Positions 1 to 10,835 of a DNA stretch of 64,000 bases are shown in pieces; within the stretch, counting starts at the first letter, position 1, and each line of letters opens with the position of its first letter. Source of the stretch: Mermis nigrescens (taxonomy: Eukaryota; Nematoda; Enoplea; Mermithida; Mermithidae); NCBI GenBank assembly GCA_036768485.1, contig JAVLUZ010000596.1, positions 1 to 64,000 of the forward strand, written 5' to 3'. The notes below the pieces were generated by a model. That model was given only the letters and a program-made list of their open reading frames with translations. It was not told the origin of the DNA and made no database searches. The position numbers and the translations under genes are program-made.

Positions 1-49
1 GCCCCAGATGCTCAATTTAGTGCTTAATTTATATTTGCACGTACGCGAC

Positions 50-311
50 GATACGTGGGCAGCAAGAAAATTCTGGGGGGGGTGCAAGATTTTTTGAAGG
101 TCGAAAATGGCCTTAAAAATGGTGGTATAGCGATAAAAACACCATTTTTCGGACGTTTCTCACCAAGCACTATCCATTGGCATCAAAAAATTGCAAAAAA
201 AACGAAAAAAAATTTTCAAAAATTGAATTCTAGGGGGGTATTTTGATTTCTGGGGGGGTATTTTGGTTTCTGGGTGTGCACACCCCCCCCAAACCCCCAC
301 GCCCAGGTGTG
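50..311 (+). mobile_element. hAT-type MITE, copy 1
   Basis: Complete 262-bp copy of the dominant repeat family of this window. It starts with a TACGTGGGCAGCAAG-type end and finishes CGCCCAGGTGTG, so the two ends are short imperfect inverted repeats. Flanking 8-mers TACGCGAC (42-49) and TATGCGAC (312-319) agree at 7 of 8 bases, the length expected of a hAT target duplication. The body has several runs of 6-8 G, including a near-direct repeat of a GGGGGTATTTTG module, and no coding potential. Confidence 0.8.
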
Positions 312-1478
312 TATGCGACCACTCAGCGTAACGCGTTAGTGTGTCGCCCGGGACCACTTTCTCTCTTAAAATTATCAAATCCTCATTTCCTTTCCCACAC
401 CTGTTTTCAATAAAAATCCGGGATAGGAAAATGGGCACTCGGGCTTAATGTGACTTGAGTACGAATTGGTATGTGTGCTATCATATCATACGTGTGTTAA
501 AACTCCATATGTGTGTGTCTCATATTTGTGCCTATTTTGTTTGTACATTCTTTACTGTAAGCTTTGCCCATAGGTCTATTGTTATTCTCGTAGATCCATT
601 CCGCGTTTCTTTGTCCACGTTTGATATGCCTCTTTTTTGTATCGTTTAAAACTGCGTGTGAGCACAGTTTTGACGAAATTACGATTCTGGCACTTTAAGA
701 ATTTTTCATTTTTACATTGAGCTTTGAGCCTTTTACGCCAGCTTGTACGCTGCCCATCATTTTCTTTTCCGTGCGTCGAGTAGTCTCCGCACGTTGTCTC
801 TGTTGTTCGTCCCCTGCGTGGCTGCACGGAAAATCTCATCAGTTTTTGTTGCATAGTGGGCAGGCTTTTTTCGCCCCTACGCATTTGCTATTTTATTTGT
901 GTGCCTTCACTGCATTTGTTGTATGCCGTTGGCAGGCTACGTACCCTCGTAATTACAGTGTTTGTTTTTAACCAATTAGCATAACACGACAGTCGGCAGC
1001 ATGCATCTTCATGCTGTCGCGTTTTTCATTGCTTCATAATTTTCTGTCCAAAAATATTGTAAAAATTAATTATTTAATTAACGATGTTGGGCTCGGTTGA
1101 ATTTCCGTGCAGTTGAATTCTGTTCTTGTGCTACACTATACTTAGGAACCTTCAATATTTTCAAGCACCGGAATTTGGTCCCAAAACAAGTTAAATAATA
1201 ATCTTTTTGAGCCCTCAATCAGGTTTCCGGGTAACTTTCATTATTTAGGTACTTAATCTCAAATGGGGGTTAAGTAAGTAAGTTTCACTAGGTGCGTGCA
1301 CTAGAGGGCCGGGCTATCTTGGTGGGCCGGGCCTTACCCCCGAGTCGCCTTTTGTGCGAGCGCATGAGCTTAAGTTTTGGGCATATGTAAGCAAGTGAAC
1401 GTAGCGTCCGACTACGTTTACATATAGAAAATGGTCGGCATAGAACTCTGCACACTTTTTTCAAACTCTGCACACGTT
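312..1478. other. No recognisable gene
   Basis: Mixed-composition sequence with short open frames on both strands, none of which I can match to a family. A short hairpin (GGCAGCATG ... CATGCTGTC) lies near 985-1020, and a GC-richer patch lies at 1290-1400. It may be decayed repeat sequence. Confidence 0.5.
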
Positions 1479-1736
1479 TTAGATCAAAATGGTTGACATA
1501 GATGAGTTGATGTGCACATCAATGTTTTTTGTGAAAAGATTTGCAAAGTAAAACTTGGCTTCTGGACTCAAATACTCCCATAACTTGAATAACACACATA
1601 GACCTCCTCCTTTTAGATGTTTTCTGATATACTTTGAGAAGCTCAAAGCCCCATTCTCATCAGGTCCGAGCAATGCTTTCTTATATTGCTTGCTCATTTT
1701 TGGCCAAAGATAACCCCTAATGGCATCAATAAACAA
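1479..1736 (-). CDS. Unrecognised 85-codon open frame beside an integrase remnant
   Basis: An open frame on the minus strand directly downstream (in transcription sense) of the Polinton integrase tail at 1855-2205. The predicted peptide is moderately basic with a short hydrophobic stretch (FKLWEYLSPEAKFYFANLF). I recognise no family. Its place suggests it may be a remnant of another gene of the same Polinton, but that rests on position only. It could also be a chance frame in AT-rich DNA. Confidence 0.2.
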   Translation of the reverse strand: MFIDAIRGYLWPKMSKQYKKALLGPDENGALSFSKYIRKHLKGGGLCVLFKLWEYLSPEAKFYFANLFTKNIDVHINSSMSTILI

Positions 1737-1854
1737 ACAGATATATTGTTATAAATAATGCAGAATATGGTTTAAAAACCCTGGCTGGTCTCTATTTTTC
1801 ATTTTACAGTGGGGGTAAAATTATTATTTATAACTTTACTAGGCTAGTGACCTA

Positions 1855-2205
1855 TGAATCGAATTTGGGTGGATACCCCGCCAATGTAAAAAATTGTCTG
1901 TTTTTCGAGCACGTTTTCGAGTTTTCAGAATTTTCTCTACTATAAACAAGACGCATCAATTTTTTGTAATTCTGGCTTGTAAAAATACCCTCCGATTGTT
2001 CACCCTTCTCATCTTTTAGCAAAAAAACAGGTGGAGTGCATGTGAACCTTTCATTGACTATAAAATACTCTTTGGTCCAATTGGACCAAACCCCTTTCTT
2101 GAACGTCTGCTTAACTTTACTTACACAAACTTTGCTGCCTACATTAAATATAAACAACTTACAGTGCGAGACACAAACGGAGCCCCAAACTTCAAATTTC
2201 TTCAA
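1855..2205 (-). pseudogene. Polinton integrase, C-terminal remnant (SH3-like plus chromodomain)
   Basis: Reads leftward. The segment VGSKVCVSKVKQTFKKG followed by WTKEYFIVNERF and PPVFLLKDEKGE is the C-terminal SH3-like DNA-binding region typical of the retrovirus-like integrase of Polinton/Maverick elements. Downstream, a GYPPKF motif marks a chromodomain-like end, reached only after a frame change near 1900-1950. The DDE catalytic core is absent from the window. This is a decayed fragment, not a working gene. It lies outside the Polinton terminus I place at 8138, so it belongs to another copy or a rearranged one. Confidence 0.6.
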
Positions 2206-2389
2206 AGATTTACAAACAATTTATGCTTAAATGACGTCTAAGGTCGCCTTGGGCCATTCAAACTTGGGCAAACATCCACAAACTCTCGCTATGTCATAAA
2301 TCTTGGCTTGTTAGGCAGGGTTTCTGAGTGCCACATATTAGTTACAAACATCAGTCTATGTACCCACGTTATGTGTGCTTGCAATGCTT

Positions 2390-2705
2390 ACGAATAATAT
2401 CTTATAGAAATGCTTGTTAGTTTTCTTGCAAGATCTGTACCTTTTGCTTGTCATGTGCTTATTTGCCAACTTACAGGAAAACGTAATGCTTACAAGCAAA
2501 CTTACAAGAAATTTTGAATCTTATTGAAATGCTTGTAAGACCTTGCTTATCCAAATCTTACAAGAATTCCTATCTTGCAAGCATACTTATAATTTTCCTT
2601 GCAAGTGCTTGCCCTACAAGCAGTTCTACAAGATCCCAGCTTACTGCTTATAAAAACGTGCAAGCATCTTATAAGTATATTCTTGCATGTGCTTAGAAGC
2701 ACATG
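2390..2705. repeat. Cluster of CTTGTAAG/CTTGCAAG/CTTATAAG palindromes
   Basis: More than a dozen irregularly spaced variants of the 8-bp palindromes CTTGCAAG, CTTATAAG and CTTACAAG/CTTGTAAG occur in about 300 bp, often extended to TGCTTGTAAG. Spacing is not constant, so this is not a simple tandem array. The same vocabulary returns at 4620-5545. No coding potential. Confidence 0.6.
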
Positions 2706-3059
2706 CACTGCTGATCAAAAAAGTTTTGGCAGCCGGTCTTAGTTACAGTGCACTGAGCACAACCACCAAATACACATCTACATCTGCATTATTGTGCAAG
2801 ATGCTCCAAGTCAGGCATGCATGCGCTGCTTGATAATCGTGATATTTTGAACTTACTTAATATGAACTTTAAACATAATCTTCACGGGTTTAATAGCAAA
2901 GAGAAGTGCTTATAAGCAAGTATAAAATTTTTTAAAAATTGCCCAAAATTTGACAACATCAACTTGGTTGTGCATAATTATAAACGTCTAAAGTTTAAAT
3001 CTTGTTTATGTATGTAGACATGTCCCTCACAGCTTCAAGATAAACATAGGGGGCAGCTT

Positions 3060-3319
3060 GCATACGTGAGCAGCAAGAAAATTCTGGGGGGGGGTGCAGG
3101 ATTTTTTGAAGGTCAAAAAATGGCCTTAAAAATGGTAGTATGGCGATAAAAACACTATTTCCCGACGTTTCTCATCAAGCACTATCCATTGACATCAAAA
3201 AATTGCGAAAAAAACGAAAAAAATTTTAAGAATTGAATTCTGGGGGTATTTTGATTTCTGGGGGGGTATTTCAGTTTCTAGGGGGTGCATACTCCCCAAA
3301 CCCCCAACGCCCAGGTGTG
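3060..3319 (+). mobile_element. hAT-type MITE, copy 2
   Basis: Complete copy of the same G-rich family (CATACGTGAGCAGC ... CCAGGTGTG). Flanking octamers GGCAGCTT (3052-3059) and GGCAGCTA (3320-3327) match at 7 of 8 positions. Confidence 0.75.
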
Positions 3320-3500
3320 GGCAGCTATATGCATAGATGGACAAAAAACAATTTGGGCTTATATGTCAAATTTTCTTTGAATTTCATTGTAATATACCTA
3401 CAATATATCTCCATTTATATTTTGTTTTTTTTTTGGAAATCAAAACCATAGGCAGAATTTCTTCATTTCAGACATATGACCAAATGCAGCATCAGCATGA

Positions 3501-3976
3501 CTGTAGGTTGGCGGCTTCAAAGTTCTGGGGTGCAAAATTTTTTAAAGTATTGGCCTTAAAAATGGTGCTAAGGCAAAAAACACCATTTTTGAACGGTTCT
3601 CGTCAAGCTCTATTGATTGGCATAAGAAAACTCGAAAAAAGCAAAAAAATTCCAAAAACTGAAATTCTGGGGGGATTGTTGGGTATTTGCTATTTCTTGT
3701 TGGGTACTTGCCTTCTGGGGGATGCATACCCCAAACCCCCCGCGCCCAGGTAAGCCCAACAATACCCCACAGTTCATTTTTAAAAAATTTTAAGTTTTTT
3801 TGGATTATTTGATGCCAATTGATATAGCTCAATGAGGAACGTTCAAAAATAGTGTATTTTATCATAGCACCATTTTTAGGCCAATATTCGACTCTCAAAA
3901 AATTTTGAATTCCTCAGAACTTTGGAGCTGCCCACTTTTGGTGCATGCCTCCAAACCCCCCATGCCCAGGAATGAT
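3501..3976. mobile_element. Rearranged head-to-head MITE copies (variant B)
   Basis: A forward copy of a divergent subfamily (GGCGGCTTCAAAGTTCTGGGG ... CCGCGCCCAGG, 3501-3750) abuts a reversed copy (3755-3938, ending GGAGCTGCCCAC), followed by an extra right end (CAAACCCCCCATGCCCAGG, to 3976). The order suggests one copy inserted into another, or an inverted duplication. Subfamily B differs from A by a TTGTTGGGTATTTG module. Confidence 0.6.
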
Positions 3977-4619
3977 CACCACCACAATTATTGTGTGTTT
4001 TCATGAAAAGCTATTTCTGACATGAAAATGCGAATTTCGGACCAAAAACAGCAGCAACCCAGCACATTTTATTTAGTCCTTATAAAGTTTTCAAAAATTT
4101 CCGATAGCTGAAGGTTGGCTAAGACTTTCAACATCTTACAAGATTTTGGATTGCTGAAAAAAACTATAAGCATTCAATTATTTTTGTAAGAATTTTGGCC
4201 TGTTTTCATGACTTATATGCACAATTGGCTCAGCGTGTTTATGTATACAATTATAGCCTTCCTTGAAAAAAGCCGTGGAGGATGAATAATACACATTAAA
4301 TAACCTTTTGAGGAGAGTGGCAGGTGCACCACTTGCTTTAGCAATATTTTCTGCATCACTGGAGTTGCTTAGCAGTAACTAGTATGCTTGTGAAAATTTC
4401 AATAGACTCATTTTATTTAATTGACTTAATTTTAGTTCAATTTTATTAAATTTCCGTTTAACCATTTTTGTGGCCTTACACATGCGGAATAATTGAATTC
4501 AAGAGAAAACCATAAAGTTGAAGTATCCAGACTCTGTACCTACAAGAATTTGACTTCATTCCAAATCATTTCTGGTCAGTCTGATAAAACTTCACTGTAA
4601 ATCCGTAGATATATTTAAA

Positions 4620-5545
4620 ACTTATCTTGCTCTTCTGCTTGTCAGTGCTAACAAGCAGAAATAAGCAAAAATGTTGTCTTGCGATAATGCATACTATGAC
4701 TTATAAGTTTGCTTATCCATGCTTGTAAGCAACAAGAAAAATCTTTAAAAAATCAATTTTTGGAGAACTGTTGAGTATTTACACTTTTGTGTTGGGTATT
4801 TGGCCTTCTGGGGTGCATACCTACACCAAACCCCCACACCCAGGTTAGCAAGGCCGGCCTTGTGAGTCAGCTGGCCTGTTTCGCTCAGTAATCGAGCTTC
4901 TTGAAGGACAAATTTCCTAAAAAAGTATTACAATGACTAATGACTTGTAGATTAAAGTTGATTCACATTTTTATGCTCTTTTGCGAAAAGATATTTTCAA
5001 TCATCTTCCAATTTTTTTTGTTATTTTTTCATCTTTTCAGTCACTTTCATTATACTGATAATATTACCATTTTTACAGCATGACGTGCCTAGGTAGGTAC
5101 ATATATGTATCTTATAAGACAGCTTGTATTATCTTATAAATGAATCGTGTCTTGCTTGTTATGCCACAAGCACACTTAAGCAATCATGCAAGTCATCTTA
5201 CAATAAGGCATACAAGAACGTAATTTGCTTGCTCATGCTTGTCTGTAATACGCGGACATAACTTTCTTACAAGACGGCTCTTTGCTTACGCTGTCCTACA
5301 ATCCTGCTTGTCCTTAATTATTGTTTTGCTTATGACTGCGTGTAAGCAAAAAGCAAAGGCTGGCAAGAATGTAAGATAGTATATGCCATCTTATAAGAAT
5401 TTTATGTATTGTAAGACTGCTTGCAAGCAGTAACGTTTTCTTATAAAATCCTGCAACAACATAAGCATCTGGAGGAAGAAAAATAAGATTTCTAAGAATC
5501 TTTTAAGAATTCACTCACTACTTATCAAGATGTAAGGAGCAACAT
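4620..5545. repeat. Second and third CTTGTAAG clusters with a MITE fragment
   Basis: 4620-4737 and 5095-5545 are again dense in CTTATAAG, CTTGTAAG and TGCTTGTAAGCA-type words. Between them, 4738-4848 is the right-hand half of a variant B MITE (TTGGGTATTTGGCCTTCTGG ... ACACCCAGG). No gene is visible. 5561-5650, just beyond, is rich in GTAGGTACC/GGTACCTAC palindromes. Confidence 0.55.
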
Positions 5546-5732
5546 AACGTGGGTACATATATGTACACAGCAGGTACCAATGTAATATAATGTAGGTACC
5601 ATCTATAGGAGGTAGGTAGGTACCTACCATGTAAAGCACACATTAAAACGCTAGTACCTAGATGTTTCATATCTATTACCTATATGGTTGCATAAGATGG
5701 CCACTGGCCACACACTGCACATCACATGTACC

Positions 5733-5918
5733 CAGGGGAGGATTTAGGGGGTGGGGGCGACCATCCCCCTATTGGCCCAAAATAGTGCGCAAAATTAAGT
5801 ATTTTTGAGCAATTCTTAGCAAGTATTGGGTTAAAACGGCTAATTTTTCCATCCAAGTCAGGCTTCTGCCCCTCCCTTTGGGGTACCGCCCCTTAGAAAA
5901 ATCCTAGATCCACCACTG
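5733..5918. mobile_element. 186-bp non-autonomous hAT element with exact 8-bp duplication
   Basis: Begins CAGGGGAGGATTTAGG and ends CCTAGATCCACCACTG, an imperfect terminal inverted repeat of the CAGTGGCGGATCTAGG type. The flanking octamer CATGTACC is identical on both sides (5725-5732 and 5919-5926). It is related in its ends to the larger element at 41759-42822. Confidence 0.85.
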
Positions 5919-6339
5919 CATGTACCTACTTACATATACTATATGCCTGCATACACACATACCTACAGTAATATTTCATGTAGTGTCCTTAGTATTTAGG
6001 TAATTTATATTAGATTATATATTTATTAGACAGTGTTAGATAAAGGGATTCAATGTTTAGTTATACTGTGTGTACCCGTGTAATTTTTTGTTCTCTTCTA
6101 ATGTAAGGTACATATGTACTAAGTAAGCATGGCAATAATATCAACAGCCTCAGGTCCAAGCAACATCTCATCAGGTTCGCAAGTTGACAATATTGTGCCA
6201 TTGCTGCAGCGTTTTCATTCCTTAACGTCTGATATCAGTGATGCGAATGACGAATTCAGTTCTCTCACAATGTAAATCTAATAAATGGCAAACTGACAGC
6301 TGTGTGAACTTCTGGTATGATGTTCATTGCTTTTTTACT

Positions 6340-6762
6340 GATGCCCCTGGATTCCCTCACTTCGAGAAAATATAATTGTTTGCACTAAATTTGTTGTTTT
6401 TACATTTCTCAAATGCAGCCATTGAATGGGTGTTTTCTGCTAAGAATTTAGTTGAAACTAATTTGTGCAATTGTCTTATCTGTGAAACTGTAGATTCAAT
6501 ATTGTCAGTACGTTTTGGTTTGAAGTTTATTGATTCAAATGTGTCAAATTTTAATCCATCACAGTACATGTTGAATAGCTTTACTGCGTCAATTTATCTG
6601 AGTGATGAAGATGTAGGTGATAATATTACTGAAGATGCATTTTCTGATGCCATAGACATGTTGTCCAAGTCTCATGTCAAGTGCTTTAATTTTTTGCAAT
6701 TCTGGTTTAGTATACATATTTCTGTAAATAAAAAATTTACTGTCTGTGTTGATGCCCTTTGA
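6340..6762 (+). pseudogene. hAT transposase, C-terminal dimerisation region remnant
   Basis: The translated segment from about 6340 contains an FP-HF-K start, then SNAAIEWVFSAKNLVETNLCN and ETVDSILSVRFGLKF. This matches the C-terminal hAT dimerisation domain, whose hallmark is SNA-xERxFS followed by K-x-RN and a leucine-rich LxVRxGL block. The usual Arg in the ERVFS core is Trp here. Upstream sequence (6129-6300) may be part of the same gene but is broken by stops. The catalytic core is not present. Likely the tail of a dead autonomous hAT. Confidence 0.6.
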
Positions 6763-7490
6763 TGTAAATTTATTGCAAATGCATTTATGTTTATACTGCT
6801 ACTTATGTTGTAAACATACTGCTATTTTATGATAAATTTGATGGTTTTTTTTGACGGGTTCCTAGCCAGCCAGCTGTTGAGGGTTTTTGATGGGTTTCTG
6901 GCATGGGTGGGACACCTGACTAAAGCATCTGGCAACCCTGGCTTGTATCTCAACCACCATTTTGTCCACATTCAGGGGTTTATGAGAATCAAAATTTGAC
7001 ATGTGGAAAAAAATTTGGGCTTTGTTTAGCATTGTGGAAAGTTCTATAAAGCGTTCTAGAAAGGTGAATTTTCAAAATTTTCCATTGCTTCACGCCGGAT
7101 TGATTTAATCTTCTATTTGTTATTGATGCAAAGCCGCGCTGAGCTTATTGCATCACTTTTATTACAACTTGCTCTAGAACTTTACTATGACTGAAAATCC
7201 TTATCTTCTGCAATGATTTTGGACAAATTTTGTAATGCAGAAGGTTGTTTTAGAGCTGTAAAATTTCAAAATATTCTGACACTTTGTGCCAAGTCAATTC
7301 AATTTTATTACTTGTCATTCAAACTTCAGCGATGCCGGATTCTGACAGTTTTTTGTGATGCAAAAATGTGCAGTACTTATACAGAATAGTAACTGCTTTT
7401 ATGCAAAGTATAGTCACAGCAACAGTTATTGATTTTTTTCAAATTTCTCGATTTTTCCTAGGCCAAGGCTGAGATTCATGCGACATCTGC

Positions 7491-7553
7491 TTAGGTCGGT
7501 ATTGCTCCTGCTTAGGTTGATATCACTCCCGGTTAGGTTGAGATATGGGCATC
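7491..7553. repeat. Three tandem copies of a 21-bp unit
   Basis: Three consecutive 21-bp units of the form TGCTTAGGTYGATATYRCTCC. Surrounding sequence from 6763 to 7840 shows no gene I can support. Confidence 0.6.
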
Positions 7554-7844
7554 AGTGTGTCTGATGACATCATAATTGTTACTATTCCTTACAGAGGTGT
7601 CAAAAACCAAGATTTCAAAATCTCGAATTTCTAGTTTTTAGTTTTTGCTATGGTTTTTGATGGTTATAGGTAGTATTATGCAGGAAGCGTCACAAAGGTA
7701 TTTTAAGGGTACCGCTATGTTATAACGTGGGGACAGTCCGCCTATCTTTTGCATACAAGGTACCACTGTTTAACCTGCTTGTTTGGCTGTTTAATGCATA
7801 ACAGATTGAAGCATCATAATTATAATAAGCAGACTCAATTAGGT

Positions 7845-8095
7845 TGTACATTGGCTAAGTGACACAATTGTAATATCATGCATTGGCTAAGCAGCTTGTG
7901 ATGCATATTGCACTTTAGTGAAGCATTTTTGCAACTGGCGGCTCTCTCTGATGTCCGAGCAGCCTGATGGAATTTATAATAAGCGCATTGGCGAAGCATT
8001 TTTTTCTTGATGTCCATAATATTGCGCATTGGCAGCCCGACTAATAATACGCGCATTGGCCAAGCATTTTTCATGATACAAATTTATTGGCGCAT
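7845..8095. repeat. Recurrent GCATTGGCNAAGCA motif cluster
   Basis: Variants of CATTGGCNAAGC occur about six times (near 7850, 7879, 7988, 8028, 8053, 8089) at uneven spacing, ending about 45 bp before the Polinton-like terminus at 8138. Function unknown. Confidence 0.5.
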
Positions 8096-8137
8096 TTTTT
8101 TGACTACCAAATCAATTTTTTTACAATAGGATTAAAA

Positions 8138-8650
8138 AGAGTAGTTAGCCCTGTAACCCTGGGGCGTAACGTTATAATATAGCCCATGTTATAAGATAGG
8201 CAGCTCTTGAATAAAGCATAGGCAGTGCTTAAGTATAGCCCACAATGCATAAGTATATACCTGTGTTGATAGGACAAGCATTAGTGTGAGAACAACTTGA
8301 GAGAAATAGGGGGTAGTCCCTCCTACCCCCAGCCCCAGCGGTACCTGATCATTTTTTAGGGTAAAAAAAGGTTGCTCTCAGTGAGGCTGCTCTTGCAACA
8401 CATCAACATGTCTAACATGTTTGGGTGATAAAAGATTAACAAATCTGAGGCAGGGGTCCGCTCTTGCTACCCCTGCATGCAGTATCCCCTGTACACAGTT
8501 GTGTGTATCCTCTGCACGCAGTATCCCTTGTACATACTTGCGTGATAAGAATTAATCATAATTGTGAGGCAGGGGTCCGCTCTTGCAATACATCAAATTG
8601 CTTAGGCATGTTGTGTGTATCCCCTGTACACAGTGTGTAGGCCATTTGGT
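8138..8650 (+). repeat. Polinton-like left terminal region with subterminal repeats
   Basis: Starts AGAGTAGTTAGCCCTG. Polintons characteristically begin 5'-AG, and the start resembles the proven end of the inner Polinton (AGTAGTAACTGCC) and the sequence at 54550. It contains two diverged copies of a roughly 130-bp unit (8384-8465 and 8559-8640) sharing GAGGCAGGGGTCCGCTCTTGC-type cores and GTATCCCCTGTACACAG. The PolB gene at 8734 lies just inside. No matching right-hand copy was found in the window. Confidence 0.45.
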
Positions 8651-8733
8651 AAGCACACCCTAACAAGTCTGAACATGTTTTGCCTGAAGGCTATAAGTCT
8701 ATAAATAAGGATTCTTACAACTGAAATATAGTT

Positions 8734-10494
8734 TTGGACAAATGTCAGAGTATTACTATAATTGACATTGTTGAATCTTGTTTTACTGGTCTCAGCGGGG
8801 CTTCTAAGGAGCCTCCATTGGCAGACGCCAGTAATCTTTTTGGTGCCAATTCAAACCAATTGCAGCTTCCGAAGCGCAAGCTGCACATAGGTGGGCAGCA
8901 CCAAAATTCTGGGAGAGTGAAAAATTTCTGGAGGGGGTGAAAAAATTTTTAAAGGTCAAAAAATGGTCTTAAAAGTGGTCGTATGGCAAAAAACGCCATT
9001 TTTCGACATTTCTTATTGAGCACTATCCAATGGCATAAAAAAATTGCTAAAAAGCAAAAAAAAATTTTTCTGGGGGGGTTTGATTTCTGGGAGGGGGGTA
9101 TTTTAACTTCTGGTGGGGTGCATACCCCCAAACCCGCCACGCCCATGTGTGAAGCTGCACCAATGTACTGTATGTGGTAAATTTTTTACACATCAAAGCA
9201 GGTTAGTGGAGCAAGAGAATTCAACGCATTAAGGATCTAGGTATATATGTCCCTCATGTGCCTCTCTTTTCCGATTAAGAAGGAATTTAATTACTCATTT
9301 TGAGGTGAAACATGTAGTACCAAAATGTATGTATTGTGAGCAATCATTTGATTCAAATAAGGAATTATTTTCGGACACTCACATGAAAAAAATGCCTAAA
9401 AGTACATGCTAATCCTGTCACTGAACCAACTGAAAAAAATTGAAACTACTGAAATTATCCCTGAGAACAAAATGATTGCAGAACGTTTGTCCACCTACAT
9501 TGAAGAAATTAGGGATGAAGTTGGGAGATATTGGCGACTTATCTGAACAATTAAAAGTGCGAATGATGTGTTGGATCATGCATATAACTATAGACGGGGA
9601 ATTGGAAATTACCTAGAAATGTTGAGTGATATTTTCCAAAATGAAAAGGAAGCTTTTTGGGTAGATGCAGTGGGTGTCTTCTGAAAAATCGTGAAACTGG
9701 GGCAGTAAATTATTGGTATGCATGTCAGAATAATTTTACGCTATTAGGAAAACTGGTTCTTATGTCTAATGGTAATGATGTAAAAAATGTGGCTTATAAA
9801 TTGCACAAAAATTGATATTAAAGAGAAATTTACTCGCCCTGACACTAAATAGGGACTACTGGCAATAACCAATGTTGAATTTTTTGTGACACCACAGAAA
9901 GATTCTAAAAGTGGATGCACAGATGTGGAACTTTCTGAAAATATTGCTTACCAGTGACACATTTTGCATATGACTCAAGATAATAATTGTAATAAATTTA
10001 ATGATAATTCATGCTTTTTCCGCTGTTTAGCACAGTGTCTTGTGGGAAACTTTGGGCTAAACATTGCTCATCAAGTTTTTGTCAAATACTGCCGAAAGAA
10101 AAATATTCAAGCAAGTATTGAGACTTTTATTGGCGTCCCATACACAGATTTAGGAAATGATCGAAAAATTGTTTCAGGTAGATATTCAGTGTCTTTAGAT
10201 GCATGAGGCAGCTGTCTGTTGGAAGAATATAGTTAAAAAGTATGAAAAACAATTAAATCTTGACATTTCTTACACAATATCCAAGCAGGCTCAATATAGT
10301 TACATTATAAATCTTGATCAGTATGCTAAACGATATATGTGCCTCATGTGCAGGCGGTTATTTTAAAAAGCAGAAAAATTGAGTGATCATGCAAAACATC
10401 ATTGCAGGCATGGCAAAACAAAACATAAGTTTTCTGGTGGAGTATATCAGCTGAAGAAAACGATTTTTGAGGAATTGCAGGAATATGAAATATA
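8734..10494 (+). pseudogene. Outer Polinton PolB, N-terminal half (C2H2 fingers plus N-terminal domain)
   Basis: Protein-primed family B DNA polymerase of a Polinton-type element, N-terminal part. Zinc-finger units follow the inserted MITE: a CTVCGKFF finger and a textbook C-x2-C-x12-H-x4-H finger beginning CPSCASLF (about 9160-9400). Further on, SCFFRCLAQCL (about 10010), a second Cys/His pair (MCLMCRRL ... HAKHHC) and FSGGVYQLKK (about 10430) match the conserved block that precedes the exonuclease domain. Many stops and frame changes make it a pseudogene. A MITE (8886-9151) interrupts it, and the 16.2-kb inner Polinton ends it at 10494. The continuation is at 26701-29776. The exact start codon is unclear. 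Confidence 0.7.
8886..9151 (+). mobile_element. hAT-type MITE, copy in PolB zinc-finger region
   Basis: Variant C copy (CATAGGTGGGCAGCACC ... CGCCCATGTGTG), 266 bp, with an exact 8-bp duplication AAGCTGCA at 8878-8885 and 9152-9159. It interrupts the N-terminal finger coding region of the outer PolB. This copy fixes the family's true ends. Confidence 0.9.
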
Positions 10495-10835
10495 AGTAGT
10501 AACTGCCATAACCCTAGCTGGCTAAACCCTAGCTGGCAAACGACCTTAGCTGACATCAGGCGGGAGTGCATAAGCATATACCTAGCCTTTATACGTAATA
10601 CAAGTACTTATGCCCGCATGCATGCGCGTCTATCTGCATGTATATAAGCACCCTGGGGACAATAAGAATGCATGTGCATGACTCTAAGGACCTTGCATAC
10701 TTTTGGGGATTTAAATACCTACATGTTATTGTGGTTGTAAGCATACTGGGGATTTGTACATACAGTAGTCCGTGTACCTATGTATACATTGTACCTACTT
10801 ATGTACCTATGCAGAATAGGTCTGCGCAGTTATAA
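10495..10835 (+). repeat. Inner Polinton left terminal repeat
   Basis: First 23 bp identical to the reverse complement of the right end. Beyond that the two repeats are collinear but diverged, sharing for example GAGCACCCTGGGG-ACAATAAGAA-type words. Contains GTACCTATGTATAC-like palindromes toward its inner edge. Confidence 0.75.

Noticed and set aside
455..971. Short frames on both strands between 455 and 971
   Set aside because: None has a recognisable motif, start context or homologous neighbour; they contradict each other on opposite strands.
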